DNA of 7,010 nucleotides from JBGQJN01 sp964423175 (GTDB lineage Bacteria; Patescibacteriota; Minisyncoccia; 2-02-FULL-40-12; IGHO2-01-FULL-4-A), in the NCBI GenBank assembly GCA_964423175.1, contig CAYRDM010000030.1:1-7010 (forward strand), written 5' to 3'. Shown one piece after another: positions 5,700 to 7,010 of this stretch (position 1 is its first letter; every line of letters begins with the position of its first letter). Under the pieces are notes generated by a model. It saw only the letters and a program-made list of their open reading frames with translations. It had not been told where the DNA came from and did no database searches. The position numbers and the translations under genes were made by a program.

Positions 5700-6944
5700 A
5701 TGTTTCAAGAAAACAAAATCTTAAACAAAATTTTAGATATCGGACGAGCCTTGATACCAAAGAAGGTTTTTAGTTCTGCTCAACCAATTTATCACTGGTG
5801 TCTTTCGATGTTGGGTGGAATCATCTATGGTTTTCCATCAAAGAGCATGAAGGTCATTGCTGTCACTGGAACAAAAGGTAAATCAACTAGTGTTTTTATG
5901 ATTTCCAAAGTCCTAGAGGATCAGGGGCTAACTGTGGCCGCAATAGGTTCTTTGGGATTTAAGATTAAAAATAAAACGTGGCCCAATAATTTAAAAATGA
6001 CCTTACCTGGCAGATTGAAGTTGCAGAAATTTTTGTATCAAGCGAAAAAGGCCGGGGTTGGATATGTTGTTTTGGAGGCAACGTCAGAAGGTATAGAACA
6101 AAATAGGCTTGCCGGTGTTTATATTGATTGCGCTGTTTTTACCAACTTACATAGGGAACATTTAGAGAGTCACGGATCTTTTGAGAAATATATGGCTGCG
6201 AAGCAGAAACTTTTTTTGAGAACTCCCAAGGCCCATGTCATTAATATGGACGATCCATACTTTGAGAAGTTCGCTAATTTTCCGGCAAAAAACAAAATTA
6301 CCTTTGGCCGTAAATGGGGAGTTGTTTCGCTAATGCGTTCGCCAATTTCTGATTTGAATTTACAGCTTGTTGGCTATTTTAATGTTTATAATGCCTTGGC
6401 AGCCATTTCTGTTGCCAGCGTTTACGGTCTTGATTTGGCTAAGGCAGTAGACTCCTTAAATAAAATTATCTCTATTCCAGGGAGAATGGAGATAATAGAA
6501 TCTAAAAAGGGATTCAGAGTTGTGGTTGACTATGCTCACACTCCAGACTCTTTGGAGGCGGTTTACAGTACCTTAAAACCTTTTGCCAGGAAATTGATAT
6601 GCGTTTTGGGTGCTGCGGGCGGTGGCCGTGACAAATGGAAAAGACCGGAGTTTGGAAGAATCGCCCAGAAGTATAGTGACGAATTGATTTTAACTGACGA
6701 GGATCCATATGATGAAAACCCGCAAGAAATAGTCAGTCAAATAATTTCTGGTTTTTCCTCAAAGGATTTTAAATTCAATACGATAATGGATAGGCGAGAG
6801 GCCATTAAATTTGCCTTGACATTAGCTCAGGAAAATGATATCGTCGTTATTACAGGTAAAGGATCGGAAATCTCCATGGCAGTAGCTGGAGGTAAGAAGA
6901 TCCCATGGTCTGATAAGGCCATAGTTGAAGAACTTTTAAAATAG
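5700..6944 (+). CDS. MurE-like Mur ligase lacking the N-terminal UDP-binding domain
   Basis: Mur ligases join an amino acid to a UDP-MurNAc peptide using ATP. Visible here: P-loop VTGTKGKST (55-63); EATSEGIEQNR (126-136); FTNLHREHLESHG (147-159); AAKQKLF (166-172), whose Lys168 matches the carbamylated lysine; LVGYFNVYNALAA (223-235); the domain-3 entry PGRMEII (260-266); DYAHTPDSLE (277-286); GAAGGGRDKWKRP (304-316); TDEDPYDENP (332-341); and GKGSE (386-390). The order matches MurE. At 414 residues it is shorter than E. coli MurE (495): domain 1 is replaced by about 50 residues containing a hydrophobic segment (YHWCLSMLGGIIYGF, 31-45), and the middle domain looks trimmed. The residue-selecting motif, DNPR in DAP-type MurE, reads EDPY. 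An older or specialised paralog (cyanophycin- or MurT-like) is possible. It sits nine bases after the FemAB gene, probably in one operon, without a clear Shine-Dalgarno. Confidence 0.88.
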   Translation: MFQENKILNKILDIGRALIPKKVFSSAQPIYHWCLSMLGGIIYGFPSKSMKVIAVTGTKGKSTSVFMISKVLEDQGLTVAAIGSLGFKIKNKTWPNNLKMTLPGRLKLQKFLYQAKKAGVGYVVLEATSEGIEQNRLAGVYIDCAVFTNLHREHLESHGSFEKYMAAKQKLFLRTPKAHVINMDDPYFEKFANFPAKNKITFGRKWGVVSLMRSPISDLNLQLVGYFNVYNALAAISVASVYGLDLAKAVDSLNKIISIPGRMEIIESKKGFRVVVDYAHTPDSLEAVYSTLKPFARKLICVLGAAGGGRDKWKRPEFGRIAQKYSDELILTDEDPYDENPQEIVSQIISGFSSKDFKFNTIMDRREAIKFALTLAQENDIVVITGKGSEISMAVAGGKKIPWSDKAIVEELLK

Positions 6945-6951
6945 GGAGGAC

Positions 6952-7010
6952 TTATATGCCTTTTTCTTTTATCTTGTCGCCAAACATATCAACAATCTGC
7001 TTCTCTATTG
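6952..7010 (-). CDS. Probable 3' end of a minus-strand gene (partial, 18 residues visible)
   Basis: On the minus strand, the frame from the window edge to the TAA at 6954-6952 encodes IEKQIVDMFGDKIKEKGI, a charged, helix-like C-terminus typical of a cytosolic protein. The gene would converge with the Mur ligase across seven bases. The competing reading is a plus-strand gene starting at ATG 6956, with GGAGG at 6945-6949 six bases upstream; its visible peptide (MPFSFILSPNISTICFSI) looks more like the shadow of a charged minus-strand frame. The excellent ribosome-site match keeps that option open. Too little is present to name a product. Confidence 0.5.
   Translation of the reverse strand, partial: IEKQIVDMFGDKIKEKGI

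Noticed and set aside
6514..6708. Minus-strand 64-residue open frame within the Mur ligase gene
   Set aside because: It is antisense to the conserved DYAHTPDS and GGGRDK blocks.

Overview
The window reads as a stretch of a small, AT-leaning bacterial genome, most plausibly a member of the Candidate Phyla Radiation (Patescibacteria). This is inferred from gene content: a shortened MurE-like ligase without the usual N-terminal UDP-binding domain sits directly behind a compact FemAB-type transferase. The genes are tightly packed, intergenic gaps are very short, and four of the seven complete genes have no Shine-Dalgarno sequence. No rRNA, tRNA, CRISPR array, transposase or phage gene was seen.

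Layout. Positions 2-226 hold the 3' end of an unidentified gene, closed by a hairpin terminator. A clear extended -10 promoter (249-276) then drives a two-gene unit: a TIM-barrel protein resembling phosphoribosylanthranilate isomerase but without its catalytic cysteine (313-1065), and a MOSC-domain protein that starts on the last base of the first gene's stop codon (1065-1535). A hairpin with a T-run ends this unit. Complete uvrB follows on the minus strand (1579-3585). Divergent from it across only 38 bases is complete ruvA (3624-4214), whose promoter places the transcript start at or next to the ATG, so the mRNA is probably leaderless.

Behind ruvA is the most unusual non-coding feature, a nested palindrome at 4221-4370. 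Its 24-bp outer stem encloses two further hairpins, and it is followed by a T-tract. It meets a second, minus-strand terminator (4391-4420) that belongs to a small histidine-containing membrane protein (4461-4742, minus) with its own strong promoter and ribosome binding site. A FemAB-family aminoacyltransferase (4779-5690) and a MurE-like ligase (5700-6944) then form a cell-wall pair on the plus strand. The last 60 bases probably carry the 3' end of a minus-strand gene.

Functionally, the window combines DNA repair and recombination (UvrB lesion verification, RuvA Holliday-junction binding) with peptidoglycan stem-peptide and bridge synthesis (MurE-like ligase, FemAB). It also holds a TIM-barrel/MOSC pair and a small membrane protein whose roles are unknown. 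The best candidates for something new are the 4221-4370 palindromic element, the MurE-like ligase with a non-standard specificity motif, and the TIM-barrel/MOSC pair.
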